From: Macrolepiota albuminosa
Lineage: Eukaryota > Basidiomycota > Agaricomycetes > Agaricales > Agaricaceae
Length of the DNA stretch: 64,000 nt
Direction of reading: 5' to 3'
NCBI GenBank assembly: GCA_027475525.1
Contig: JAMWFC010000005.1
Location: 496,001 to 560,000 of the forward strand
Under the pieces are notes generated by a model that was not told where the DNA came from, searched no databases, and saw only the letters and a program-made list of their open reading frames with translations. This document shows positions 41,641 to 52,493 of the stretch, in pieces; position 1 is the stretch's first letter, and every line of letters starts with the position of its first letter. The translations under genes and the position numbers were made by a program.

Positions 41641-43115
41641 AAGAAACTTTAAATGAAAAGCAAATTATTGCTTTTAAAATTATATCAAATGCATTTTTTA
41701 AATATATTGATGATGAATTGACTGGAATAAATAAAATCGATTCACTTAATTTTCAACCATATCTCCGACTTTTATTATCAGGTCCTGGTGGTACTGGAAA
41801 AACTCATGTAGTAAAATCTGTACAGCGCGTAATGGAAGCCTATGGATATAAACATAAAAGTAGATTTTTAGCACCTAGTGGTTCTGCAGCTACTCTTATA
41901 GATGGTATGACACTTCATAAAGGTTTATCAATAAAAGTTCATAAAAAGCATAAAGGAAAAGGTAATCGAGCTCCTGGAGAATCTGAAGAAGATTATTCAG
42001 TTCTAATTACTGTTGCAGAAAGAAACAACTTGCGAGAAGAATTTAAAGATGTTATTATGCTTTTAATTGATGAAGTTTCTTTATTAAGTGCTCAATTATT
42101 ATGCGATGTTGATCATGCTCTCTGATATGCAAAAAATAATAATGAATTTTTTGGAGGTATAATGATTATTTTTTCTGATGATTTTTTCCAATATCTTCCT
42201 CTAGCAGGATCTTCTTTGTATCAACCTATAAGAAATTCTTTAAAAATGACTGAATCTGCTTTAAAGCAAAGACTTGGCAGATTGGCTTGGAAATCTATCA
42301 ATAAAGTTGTCAATCTTGAAGAGCAGCAAAGAATGAAACATGACTCTGAATATGGTGCTGCTGTTTTGCGATTACGAAAAAGAGAATGCACTTTTTTTGA
42401 TGTTAATTTATTTAATAGTCGATTAATTAAATCATATAATAATATTGATGGTATTAATATGAATTCTTCAGAATATATTAATGCTATAGCTATTGTATCA
42501 ACTAACAATCTTTGTCATGCTATTAATTTACAAAAAGCAAAAGCTAATTGCATAAATACATCTAATCTGGTTATGTGTGCTTCTCATGATCTTATAAAAA
42601 AAGCTACAGTTTCAGAGCCTATTAGATCTACACTTTTAAAATTAGATGTTTCAAAATTTTCTAATGAAGGTGCTCTACCTAGTTTTATTCCTCTTTATAT
42701 TGGCATGCCAATTATTTTACGCTCTAAAAATATTTCTACTGAATTAGGTATTACTAATGGTGCTCAAGGTATTTTAAGAAAATTTACAACAGAACAATGT
42801 TCAGCTGGATATACATATTTTACAGGTGCTATTATTGAGTTTTCAACTAGTAAAGGGTCTTTAACTGATTTACCTAATAAACATTTTCCTATTGAACCTT
42901 TTTCATGGAAATTTACATATCATATAAAAGAATCTAATCAAGTAATGCAAATTAATCGCCATCAAGCTGGATTTCAACCTGCATTTGCTATTACTGGTCA
43001 TGCTGCTCAAGGAAAAACACTTCCATGTATTATTGCTTGGCTTCATAAAGGAGGATTTGAAGCATATGTAGCAGCTTCTAGACTAAATACGTGCTTTGGT
43101 CTTACTATTATATAG
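41641..43115 (+). pseudogene. Helitron Pif1-type helicase
   Basis: Superfamily 1 helicase motifs in order: LNEKQIIAFKII, Walker A LLLSGPGGTGKTHVV near 41770-41815, SAATLIDGMTLHK, Walker B VIMLLIDEVSLLSAQLL, IIFSDDFFQYLPLAG, LEEQQRMKHD, LYIGMPIILRSKN, AFAITGHAAQGKTLPCIIA and YVAASRL. It unwinds DNA 5' to 3' during rolling-circle replication. A TGA at 42123-42125 replaces the Arg expected after VDHAL. It ends in TAG at 43113-43115, where related proteins read on. ATP-binding residues are intact. Confidence 0.88.
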
Positions 43116-43157
43116 AAAGTTAGCTTAAAAGATTTAAATAAACCACTTTCTTCTGAT

Positions 43158-44476
43158 TTGCTTTTTGAAAATATGCGTCATGAAATTATGGAATATAATA
43201 CTCTTGTGAAGCATGGTTTTATTAATGGCAATATTAAATCTGTTCCAGATCCTGAAGGTGAAAATATTTATCTTAATGATATTAAAAATAAATTGAAATA
43301 TAATTTACAATCTACTAAAATATCTGATAATTTTAATGCATCTGCATCAAATATCTCTTTAAAAAGAAAGCGGTCACTTTCTCTTACAAAAACTGATATA
43401 TTACCTTTAAAAAAACTTCAAATAGACCCACTTATTTTAAATACTTCTATAGATATAAGTAGCTTTTTTTCAAAAGAACAGGAAGTATTATTAAATGTTG
43501 GACCAATATGGCCATTGTTTCCAAAAGGCTGTAAATGGGATAGTCAAAATTGGTCCTGTGCTTATGATTCTATATTTATAAGTTTTTATTGTGCATATTT
43601 GCAATTAAATTCTACTGATCAAAATAATTGGTCTCATTTTAATGAAACAACTCAAATTTTAAATAATATATTTCAAAATCATATTTTTTTAAAAGCAGAT
43701 TTAGATTTTTTCCAAAATATATTTTGCACTTATTTAAATAAACTATATCCAAATCATTTTCCTATTTTTGGTCAAGTTCTTATTAGTGCATCCCGCATTA
43801 GTGATCTTATTTTTTTTTCTCAATCTATTGTTCAAGAAATGATGTATTGCATTAACTGTGAATATTGCTATTATTCTGCTTCACAAATAATTAAACTTCA
43901 TCATATTGGTCATTGTGCTGGTCCAACTTTGTGGAATTCATATGGTATTGCTGCTGGCAATCTTTCCCAGCCAACTGCTCAAACATGGATAAATATTTTC
44001 CAACTTTGTGGAATTCATATGGTATTGCTGCTGGCAATCTTTCCCAGCCAACTGCTCAAACATGGATAAATATTTTTTTAGCAGCTGCAAAAAAACATGC
44101 ATCTTGCAAAACTAAATTATTAATGGACAAAATTTTACAAAATCATAGTAATTTTTGTTCATTTATTCCTAAAGAAGATATTCAATATATATCTATGCCT
44201 TCAATACTGCGAATTGATATTGATTGCTATGAATTAGCTCCTGTACATATTACTTCACATATATATTTGAATAGAATATCTGGTATTCAAAAATATAGTT
44301 TAAGAAGTATTATATTTTATAAAAATAATTATTTTACTGCGCGGTTATTTGATGAAAATTCAGCTTGGAATTATGATAGAGCTTCTAATGAAGGAATTCC
44401 TCAAAAATGTTTATCTGACACTTTTCACACTTTTAATGGTAAGAATCCACATATTATATTATATGGTAAACTTTAA
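43158..44476 (+). pseudogene. Helitron C-terminal peptidase-like domain
   Basis: Frame continues from the helicase (NKPLSSDLLFENM, VKHGFINGNIKSVPDPEGE). A domain follows with NWSCAYDSIFISFY (Cys box) and, at the end, YSLRSIIFYKNNYFTARLFDENSAWNYD (His-box-like region, although the usual His before the Phe-Thr pair appears as Tyr). This resembles the cysteine-peptidase-type extension on some agaricomycete Helitron proteins. A 77-bp duplication at 43922 shifts the frame. The putative His change would argue against activity. Ends at TAA 44474. Confidence 0.55.
43922..44075. repeat. 77-bp perfect tandem duplication (Helitron C-terminal domain)
   Basis: Copies 43922-43998 and 43999-44075 are identical; LWNSYGIAAGNL is encoded twice. 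Confidence 0.96.
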
Positions 44477-44560
44477 GTATTTTTCATATTTGTTTTTTAA
44501 ACCACCATTAGTGCAATTTTTAAGCAATTTAATATGAGACTACTGCATATTATATTACAT

Positions 44561-46160
44561 GCTAAGCTCTACATATTATTTTCATCATCAGATTCAATAT
44601 TAACTTCTGCTAAAGCTTCAGTTCAAGAAATAATACCTGCTTGATACTTTCTCCATGCTGTTGCTAACCTGTTTGATGTCACAAAAGCTAATCCTCACTG
44701 GCAAAATGCAGGATTTGCATCATAAGAATCAACATTAGGCAAGCTTGTACCATGATCTTCATCAGGTCACCATACTATAAGTGTGTTTGAGCGCTGCTGA
44801 ATCTGCACACCATATTTTGCCAAATAAAAGTGTCCTCCGTCAAAGCCAGCTGAGCGCTCAATAGTCCATGATACTCCAAATTTATGAGGTTGTGATTCAT
44901 GATGAATAGCACTGTAAATTTTTAGTATGCATAATAAAGATTACATGACCAATCAAATCTTACCGTGAATAGTTCTGCCCAATTACTCCTGCTGGAGGAG
45001 CAAGATCAACGCAATGAAAATCAAACTGATTTTCTCCAATAGTTATTGAATATGTTCCACCCTTTTTTTTCTCTCCACTTTGCAAAGTGCGGTTCCATAA
45101 GTCTTTAAATTTTGCTCCATGCTGACTGCCTGAATCTGGCTCGCAAGATGGCAGCCCAGATAACTCTCCATCTGCATCCATGCACCGCAAATTTACTCCA
45201 GATACAAAAGAGTCAAAATCCGAGATTATTTCAGAAGGAAGCTGGCTGCGCATAAGCTGCCAAGTAAGAGCAAAAAGTGAACTAGCCTCCTTGTTGAATT
45301 GAATTGCATCGCTTTTTGAAAGTCGAGATGTGGTAATGTTGTGGACTCAATGAAATTGGCAAGAACTCCTTTGTCCTGCTGAATATCCTATTTGAACTAA
45401 TTTTCCTGTGTTTTCTTTTTAATATTGTTTTGTTAATTAGCATATAAATAGCTTTCAACTTCAGCAAATTGAACTTACCCTAATGTTCCAGCAAATTGGA
45501 ACTTGGTGAGCTGCTGTTGCACTTGCCCATATTGTTGCCTCTTTACTTGGACAAAAATCTCGCAATACAAGGCCAACAAGTTCACCTCCCTCATTCCGAA
45601 GCATAACACTCTCTTCAGGTGCCACATCCAAAGTGATTTTTGTTAAATCAACATTGTGAACCAGAAGTCTCTTCAAGCGGCTATCAGCCTGCTTGCCAAT
45701 TGCAAAGTGGTCAAACCACTTAGATCAAATACTTGGGGTCTCTGCCATGATAAACTTGTATGGAGGATAAGAGTCGGCTAGAGTCTGGACATGGTGGACA
45801 GGAAGTGCAACAAGCAGATTGTCTCGCTGATCAGATGAGAGATTTAGCTGAGCTTGGCGAATAAATTGAAGTTTAGCTGAGCACTTATGCACTTGACTCT
45901 CTCTCCAAGCTGCTGCAGCCTTTGCAATGGCACCCATGTTGGCAAAATCTGCACTCCAAGACAGAATCTTTTGAAAGAGTTGGTCTCCAGATAGTGCACC
46001 AAATTTCAGGTGATGAGGAATATAGGCTGCAAGTTCTTTTTTCTGGCCTGCTGAAAGTAACCATAAAGCATGAGCATCCTCTGAGAGCCATGCCAGAAAG
46101 GCAGAGCGATCGTTGGCAGCAGACATTGGCAGTGCAAAAAGAACAGCTGCAAACACCGAT
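44561..46160 (-). pseudogene. unrecognised agaricomycete repeat-associated protein, decayed
   Basis: Minus-strand path with coherent peptides. 46156-45725 has FLAWLSEDAHALWLLSAGQ and DSYPPYKFIMAETPSI. After a TGA come DHFAIGKQADSRLKRLLVHN, EESVMLRNEGGELVGLVLRDF and HQVPICWNIR. After a gap (probable intron) 45253-44960 has MRSQLPSEIISDFDSFVSG, YSITIGENQFDF, APPAGVIGQNYSR. Then SAGFDGGHFYLAKYGVQI, TLIVW-(TGA)-PDEDHGTSLP and GLAFVTSNRL. At least four in-frame TGA codons occur. It looks like a protein family I have seen linked to basidiomycete repeats but cannot name. It is convergent with the Helitron and could be its passenger or a separate relic. No function is proposed. Confidence 0.45.
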
Positions 46161-46696
46161 CAGTTCTTGCTTACTGGCTGCCACCTGGCTGCTGCCTCTC
46201 CTCATGTGCTGCACTCTTCAAAACTGCTTGCAGCTTTGCAAGTCTTCTATTGTCTCTCAGTGTGGCAACCACGTCTTGACTATGTCAGATCTTAGGTACC
46301 ATTCTGGTGACTTGAACTTGTTCAAGCTTGCAGCAGGGCAGAAAGTGCCTGCACCTGCAAATATTGCTTATGACTCTTGCCTTACAAGTGCTGCACCTGC
46401 AGCACCACCTTGTTTACTGTTTTTCTCCCTGCTCCAATGGCAAGCACTTTTTTCACGCACTTTGTACATGCACTAAATTTTTTTTCACCTTTTTTTTCGC
46501 AGCCAAACTTGAACTTGCGTGTCCAAATACCTGGCATTCTCAATTGGCATGACCAACACTCAGGTTGCTTCTGCTGCTGCCATGCCAGGGCTCATTTGAT
46601 GTTGATAAAATTGTAAGCCACTCAATCGATTTTTCTTTGCATTCTACTGACGCCTCATCGAGTCAACTACGATTCCTATCCTACAATCTCTGAACC
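46161..46696. other. non-coding DNA
   Basis: TGC-rich tract with no accepted gene. It may contain the 5' end of the minus-strand relic to the left. Confidence 0.35.
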
Positions 46697-46915
46697 CTCT
46701 CTCACAGCCGCCTCAGCCTGTTCGACCCTCCTTCCAACTTCCTTGAAGAACTCTGACATCCGCGATGCAGCGTGACCACTGTGACCGCATCTTCACTTGC
46801 TTCGAGCACAGCTGCCTCAGCCTGTCCAACCCTCCTTCCAACTTCCTTGAAGAACTCTGGCTTTACACGACGCAGCGTGACCACTGTGACCGCATCTTCA
46901 CTTGCCTTGAGCACC
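46697..46915. repeat. two diverged copies of a 104-bp unit
   Basis: GCCTCAGCCTGT...CCAACTTCCTTGAAGAACTCT recurs 104 bp apart with several differences. Period and divergence set it apart from the 77-bp duplications, so this one looks biological. Confidence 0.75.
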
Positions 46916-47269
46916 AGGTCTGACCGCTGCCCTCCAATTGTGCATTCGCCACAAAACTCAGGACTTCAGGCATCAAATCAAAAGTTCCAACGAATGATGT
47001 AGGACGAAAACGGAGTTCTTTCAAGTATACAGGACGCTCTATAACTTGCGGAGGTCAAACAGTTCCCAGGTTTAAGGTTGCGCCTAAACGTGAATTTCCA
47101 TGAGATCCTCTTCCTCACGAAGGTCTGGAACTATTCGAGGTTGCGCAGGCCAAGAGTGCGTGTTTTAGGCGTGGCAGGTGGAATAACAGGACAGGAAAAT
47201 GGGAGGGTGAAAGGTTTGCAAAACAAGGTGATGATTTTGAAGAATGGGAAGTAATTCACCACGCGAATA
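46916..47269. other. unassigned DNA left of the helicase fragment
   Basis: Short open stretches only (minus strand PTSFVGTFDLMPEVLSFVAN). No family recognised. Confidence 0.3.
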
Positions 47270-48063
47270 GAAAGATGAATCGTGCAAGGTGGAATGCAGC
47301 CAGCACCTTCGGTGCCCTTACAAGATCGTCCATTCTGCAAGGACAGAAGGATCTGGATCAAGCAAAAAATTGGCAACAAACTCAAACACAATCACTATGG
47401 CGTATCACAGAACTGTTTGCAAAAGTTGATGAAACCTCTCTTCCAATACCGGATCGCTCTGAAATGAACACCAATCAAGCTAACTCTACTGGACTCACGA
47501 CTTGATTCGTGTCACCACCCCTTATGCCAGGGCTTCTGTCTTGTTTGCAGGAGGTCCTTGGACCTGGCTCATCTCCGACACCAATCTAAGCATTGAGCCT
47601 TCAATGGCTTCTGAATAATTCCAGCGAGCTAGACGACATGTTTGATGGCTGGAAACAGGTCCTTTTGGCATCAGAAACAGGTTCTGGTAAATCGATTGCA
47701 TACCTCCTCCCTGTACTTCAAAGTCTCAAGTTGTCGGAACTTGATGCTTCGTTACCGCACCATCATAAATCCTCACAAGATCATCAACGTCCACTCAATC
47801 CTCGTGCTTTGATACTTGCGCCCACTCACGAACTTTTGCGTCAGTTGTCTACATTCACCAAGTCCCTCCTACATAAGATCAAGTTGCGTGTCTTGTGTGC
47901 TAGTCGAGCGAACATCAAAAGCACAAAAGAACGCGATGCGACAGCACGTCAGATGGCGAGCCAGCTCGAGGCAGACGAAGAGTCAGGAGAGTTTGAAATA
48001 AAGGAACGCTCAGTTGCTGCCGGGATAGAAAATTCAATGTGTGTTCAAGCAAGACCTTCCTGA
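47270..48063 (+). pseudogene. MRH4-like DEAD-box helicase fragment
   Basis: Plus-strand exons. MNRARWNAASTFGALTRSS starts at about 47275. After an intron-like gap, PLMPGLLSCLQEVLG leads to SSPTPI-(TAA)-ALSLQWLL, where Gln of the Q motif (PIQALSL) has become TAA. Then ASETGSGKSIAYLLPVLQ is Walker A, RALILAPTHELLRQLS is motif Ia and LHKIKLRVLCASRANI follows. This pattern resembles Mrh4, a mitochondrial RNA helicase for the large ribosomal subunit. The DEAD box, SAT and C-terminal domain are missing. The fragment ends at 48063 and PSF3-like sequence follows on the same strand. Confidence 0.65.
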
Positions 48064-48251
48064 CGTCAGTCATCTGGGCGGCGGTTTGGACCGCAATGCA
48101 AGTCTGACTTCTACGAAACTTGAGATATCATCTCAAAAATTCTCTAGATAACAGCATTGTTTAAGATACAGATACCTACCTGGCTAGCTTATGTACTCAT
48201 TTATTCGTATGTTCATCTTCTATACTATCTGAGTCTCTGTTCACGTTTTTC

Positions 48252-48804
48252 AGTGATTGGGCAGACTTCAACATTCCGACTGCATTTGGCTCAAGAGTAT
48301 GTAACACATTGAAAGCTGAAGTGCGGAGCATACATCTTACAGGCCTCGTTGGAGCTGGCGGATTGTGGTATGGGTTCAGTAAAACAATCAGTGACATGTA
48401 TGTTGTTAAGACACCAAGTTTTCATATAGTACCACCTAATTGCTTGTAAGACTGGCCTAAGAGCAAGCCAAAGAGTTCTCGGAAATGTTGACTAAGGTGG
48501 GATGGGCCTCAATCTCGATGTTTGACTGATTATTAAGTTATCAAAAAGACATTCTGGGCACGCCTTATTGAAGTGATTGATTAAGCTCAACACTTTGCAG
48601 CCCTTGGACAGGTGGGAGCTGGAGGATCCTCTGGAGATACAGCACAGTTATTTAGGGAGGGATTAGATGCAACAGAACGTCAACGTGAGTCTTGAATACG
48701 GAGCATGAATTTGTTTTCATGACTGTGTAGTGTTTTCGTTGGCCCAAGAGAGTGCAAAAAGGACAAAAAAGTGGTATGAAGAAAGCAACCGGCCATGGCA
48801 ATAA
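48252..48804 (+). pseudogene. PSF3-like (GINS subunit) C-terminal fragment
   Basis: After a good acceptor (GTTTTTCAG) the frame reads DWADFNIPTAFGSRVCNTLKAE and LTGLVGAGGLWYGFSKTISD, then a GTATGT donor. A second exon gives KTFWARLIEVID-(TAA)-AQHFAALGQ, with Gln changed to TAA, then VGAGGSSGDTAQLFREGLDATERQ. A last exon encodes LFSLAQESAKRTKKWYEESN and a stop at 48804. These blocks fit Psf3 of the GINS replication complex, which holds the Cdc45-MCM helicase together. The N-terminus is absent. Introns are retained, so this is genomic duplication or decay, not a processed copy. Confidence 0.62.
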
Positions 48805-49410
48805 TAAAATTTATAAATCTTTCTTGACTCCCTGCCCCCTTTCATCCTGCAACTGTTACATCCAGTCAACTTTGGCTGGCCAGAATACTTTTCAGCTTAG
48901 CTGGTGGCATACTCAAGGTACTGTATTTTCTTATACCATCCTTGACGCGTGTTGACTGGTTTCATGTTCCTCTAAGACTATACAATTAGCGCGTGAGAGT
49001 AGGAAACTTCAAGCTGGAGACTCGTACGGCAAAAAAGACATATCTGCAGAGAACCAGCGCAAAGCTCGACTGAGCTCAGTGAAGGCGTACGTCTCATCTC
49101 CTTTCTATTTGACTAGACAGCAGTCCCATCAACGGCAGGGCACCTCCAGCGCAGACTTGACATGCTCGGCAAGCCAACAACAAGAAGCTGCCACTGGAAG
49201 TGGGAAGTATGAGGTTTTATGATCGAACGCAAAACTGAAGTTGACCCAGTCATCCACATGCATCGGTGCATTAGTCTACAAGCTTGGTGGAGGTCTCCGG
49301 TTGTCAATGTAGCTATGTTGTCTGCATTGCATTTCAATAGTCATGAAAATGTTGCTTATAAATGTCATTGGTCAAAAAAATTTATTCAAGAGCAACATTA
49401 GCATAGAAGA
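48805..49410. other. further gene-like fragments, unassigned
   Basis: A plus-strand stretch near 48995-49090 reads ARESRKLQAGDSYGKKDI and ENQRKARLSSVKA, and one near 48850 reads VNFGWPEYFSA. They could be exons of a third captured or decayed gene. No family recognised. Confidence 0.3.
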
Positions 49411-50360
49411 CTATATCAATTCGTCTTCCTCTACTAGTAACTCCTGGTCTTTGGTTGGTTCCTCCTCCTCTTCAACTACTGCCTCCATCCATAACGGCTT
49501 TGCAGGAGCCCTGTTTCCAACAGGACTTGTTATTTCAGGGTTGGCAACCAAAATAATGTCTTGCAAATTGAATGACAATACTGTTTTGCTTTGCTGTGTC
49601 CATGTCGATAGTGTGAAAACTGCCACAACACCTGATCCGACTGCCAGTTCTTCATTTTCAATGTGTTCCAATGCCTGGTAATTGCCAAGACTGAACTAAG
49701 TGCGTCCATCAAATACTGGTACTAGAAAGTCAAATAGTTTCAACTATTGCACTTCTATCATATAATAATAGTTACTTACTTTTACTTGCAAATGCTCTAA
49801 CAGGTCTATCCCACTTTAAACGAGATGCCACAGTCCAAGCTGCCTTCTTGGGAGACAGAGATTCAAGCTTGTCATCCAGATCTACTCCAGTTTCGGAACT
49901 ACCAACTGCCACACTGTCAACGACATCTTAACAAATTTAAAAGGATAACACACAGTCTAACTTGTAAGTTGAAAGAGAGATGCCTTTCTTGTAAATAGGA
50001 AGGACCAAATTCTTGATTTTCAAGACCTTAGAGGCAACTGCAATTGCCCGAGGAAAAGTTCAATCAGAAACAGCAAGAGATACACTGTGCGTGCGATGGG
50101 AGGCCAACAGTTGACTAAAGCTGACCATACCAACAATAAAGAAGCATGAGAATTTAGCATTCTTTGGTGCATTGACGCTGCAAATGTAATGATTGTGTTG
50201 CAGTTTTGTTGGTTCAGCTGCAGCTAAATTGATAAGTTCTCAACATTTTGGCTGACTTTCTTCTAAAGCACAAAGACGGTGATGTGCCTTTGGAAAGGCT
50301 CGTCTTAAGTTGACTGCAGGAATGTCAACTTCTAAACCTTGTTCAAATCCTAAGAGAGGC
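49411..50360 (-). pseudogene. unrecognised protein remnant on the minus strand
   Basis: Read from 50360 down: VPLLGFEQGLEVDIPAVNLRRAFPKAH, EESQPKC-(TGA)-ELINLAAAEPTKLQHNHYICSVNAPKNAKF, then SHRTHSVSLAVSD-(TGA)-TFPRAIAVASKVLKIKNLVLPIY. After a gap at about 49800-49680 comes SGVVAVFTLSTWTQQSKTVLSF to an acidic C-terminus ending at 49411. The TGA codons sit where Arg and Trp would fit. It is adjacent to the left LTR of the giant gypsy element but not part of it. Family unknown. Confidence 0.4.
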
Positions 50361-50364
50361 ACGG

Positions 50365-51424
50365 TGATGACGCCAACTGTAGTTGGGTATGCTGGACGTA
50401 TACGCAGTACAACGCCGTCTTCAGCGCTTGGCGTGCGTAGTTGTGAGGAGTCCTGACAGGGTCCCGGTGTGCTCGAGTGGAGGTAGTAAAACGATGCGCT
50501 AGATTATAGCGCTTTGGGGGCTACCTGGTGGATGGTAAGCGTTGTAGTTTAGGCAAAGATATTGAAGAAAGACAAATAGTGCAGCATATTGTGCCTGTAG
50601 GTGGCACCGTAAACGATAAAGATGAGATAGACAAGGCTAGCACCCGACTTAGTGACGAAGTCAAAAGAAGCTAGCGTGATTTGAATGCTAAGTGTAACTG
50701 TGTATTTGAGGGGTTACGATTCGTTGTTATATACATGTAAACTAGCTATTTATATATTATGTGCTACCGTGTTTGCCAAGATACAAGTCCATCTGCGGCG
50801 CTACCTCCTAGCGCCTCTCCTCGTGGTTTCCTCTAATGGCGACCTGTCAACGGCAACCTTTTGCACATGGCTGACGGCGACCAACGGTGTTATGACCCAC
50901 GGCGACTCTATATTGACTTAGAATTGTATGAGTCTGCTCACTTTTACTATAACTCTGATTGGCCAGGCTGTTCCGGGGTATGGTCGGAAAATCCTTGACA
51001 GACGCCGTGAGCGCTAATGTCAGCGCTACTCATTGTATCAGTTCCTGGCAGGTCCAGATGTCGGATTTAAGTATATCCAGTGCCGCTGTCATTGATCCTT
51101 TTAGACTTCTGATTGAAGTGCCTCGTCCAAATGGCAGCACCTGCTGCTGGCTCCTTCTGGAAGTGATTGGGGTTTAGTTAGAGTCCTCTCCCGCCATCAT
51201 GTTAGCGCTATACGTTATGAGCCTCCTTCGTCCTTGGGATAGGTGAATGGAGTGTGCTGCAGGCTTGGTAGCTAGGGGTTAGGATAAATGTCTAAATCCT
51301 GTAGTAGTTTACCGGAGCCAGAGCTGCTCTATATTCCCAACTGGTTGCTAGAGTTCTGAGTACGTCAAGTGTCGGTTGGCCTATAATGTTCCTTGATGCG
51401 CTCAGTCTGAGTAGAAGCCTATCA
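50365..51424 (-). repeat. 3' LTR of the giant gypsy element
   Basis: 1060 bp. On the minus strand it starts TGATAGGC after the polypurine tract and ends CGTCATCA. The first 362 bases on the plus strand match the right LTR, which starts at 62685. Confidence 0.85.
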
Positions 51425-51435
51425 TCTCCCCCCAA
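51425..51435 (-). promoter_or_regulatory. polypurine tract
   Basis: Minus strand TTGGGGGGAGA directly before the 3' LTR; it fixes the LTR boundary and the element's direction. Confidence 0.75.
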
Positions 51436-51570
51436 CTGAAAAATTGACTGTCCTCAGTCAAACACCGTCATTAATTTGACTGCGCTACGGTCTGTATGAT
51501 GCCGCCGGCGCCTTGTAAAAATCGTTTTCAGCACTTCATCTTCTTGTGTTTTCCTTCCCATCTTTCCAAC

Positions 51571-52440
51571 ATGTCCACTCCTTTCGATGCCTCTGCTCTT
51601 CGCAATTTCCTGGCTAAGGCCTCCTATTTATTTGATCGCGCTAAGTCTGTCGGTCCCGCCGATGCGCCACAAACCGTCCCTGGCATTATGCAACTTTATC
51701 GGCGCTGGCTCGTGGTCCGTGGCTCTGACAGTTCCTGGGCGCAGGGCGTCGAGGTTCGTGAATGGTGCATGGCTCGGTACCGTGAATATGAGGGTGCTGA
51801 TTGGTTACTACCGTTCACGAACTTGTTCGTAAGTTTTTAGGTTTGATTTTTGGGTTTGTGGCGCTAAGGTTCAGCACCCATACTAGGCTCCTTCTTTATC
51901 CAACGAGATTGACGCCCTGCTGGCTAGTACCGAGGTTGGCGAAGTGAGTTCCCTCCTCTTCTTCCTCACATTTTCCATGTTAACCCTGAGTAGTCGGTTG
52001 CTACGTCGCCCACCATCGCCAGTCTTCCTAGTGCCCCGTCGGCCTCTACCATTCCTTCCGCTCCAGCCACTCCTCCTGTTGCTCCTGTCTCTGTTCTACC
52101 TCCTCCTGTTCTTGGTAGTCCTTTTCATGGCGATGTTTCTCCTGCTCATACTGCACCCATCGTCGCTTCTCCCACTTGTACTGCGCCTCCTCATTCAGCC
52201 ATCAAACGGATTGCTGTTACCACCAGTGAGCCCTGGCCTGGACCTACTCGTACTATTTCTCGCCTTCCTCCCCATAACTTCACCGTGGTTATTAATCGTG
52301 CGCCCCCTGCTCTCGCTAGCCCTCCTAAACATACCATGCGTCCTTGTCTTCTTGCCTCTAGTTCTTCTACTAACTTTGCTTCTCAGGTCAATCTCCCTGC
52401 TCGCGTCGCCCCTTTATATGTCATAAGTGTTTCCTTTTAA
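51571..52440 (+). CDS. opposite-strand ORF A in the gypsy element (unknown function)
   Basis: Three exons: 51571-51828, 51887-51943 and 51994-52440. Introns are GTAAGT...TAG (58 nt) and GTGAGT...TAG (50 nt), both phase 0, giving about 253 residues. The N-terminus (MSTPFDASALRNFLAKASYLFDRAK, LYRRWLVVRGSDSSW, VREWC) looks globular and helical. The rest is Ser/Pro/Ala/Thr-rich. It may be spliced on to ORF B, because the next exon starts 54 bp after the stop, but the possible donor is weak. No domain recognised. It is antisense to pol and inside the LTR boundaries. Confidence 0.55.
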
Positions 52441-52493
52441 GATTGCTTATTTCTAGTGCCTGATAGAGCCCTCCTTAGGCGCCCAACCAGACT

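Larger units (their letters stand above)
36131..44560 (+). mobile_element. AT-rich Helitron, autonomous-type but decayed
   Basis: About 8.4 kb of strikingly AT-rich DNA with one long plus-strand reading path. The order is N-terminal conserved region, HUH Rep nuclease, Pif1-type helicase and a C-terminal peptidase-like domain, the fungal Helitron layout. In-frame stops (mostly TGA) and one frameshift break the path, besides five 77-bp duplications and a 254-bp one. I could not fix the TC/CTRR ends or the 3' hairpin. Confidence 0.85.

Noticed and set aside
36131..46160. Alternative genetic code with TGA as Trp
   Set aside because: Conserved Trp codons in the same frames are also TGG (QWHAHFLIW, VSWTIERS), several TGA fall at Arg positions, and TAG and TAA occur too. 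C-to-T decay explains the pattern better.
46697..46915. Another 77-bp assembly duplication
   Set aside because: The period is 104 bp and copies differ at several sites; it looks like an ordinary diverged repeat.
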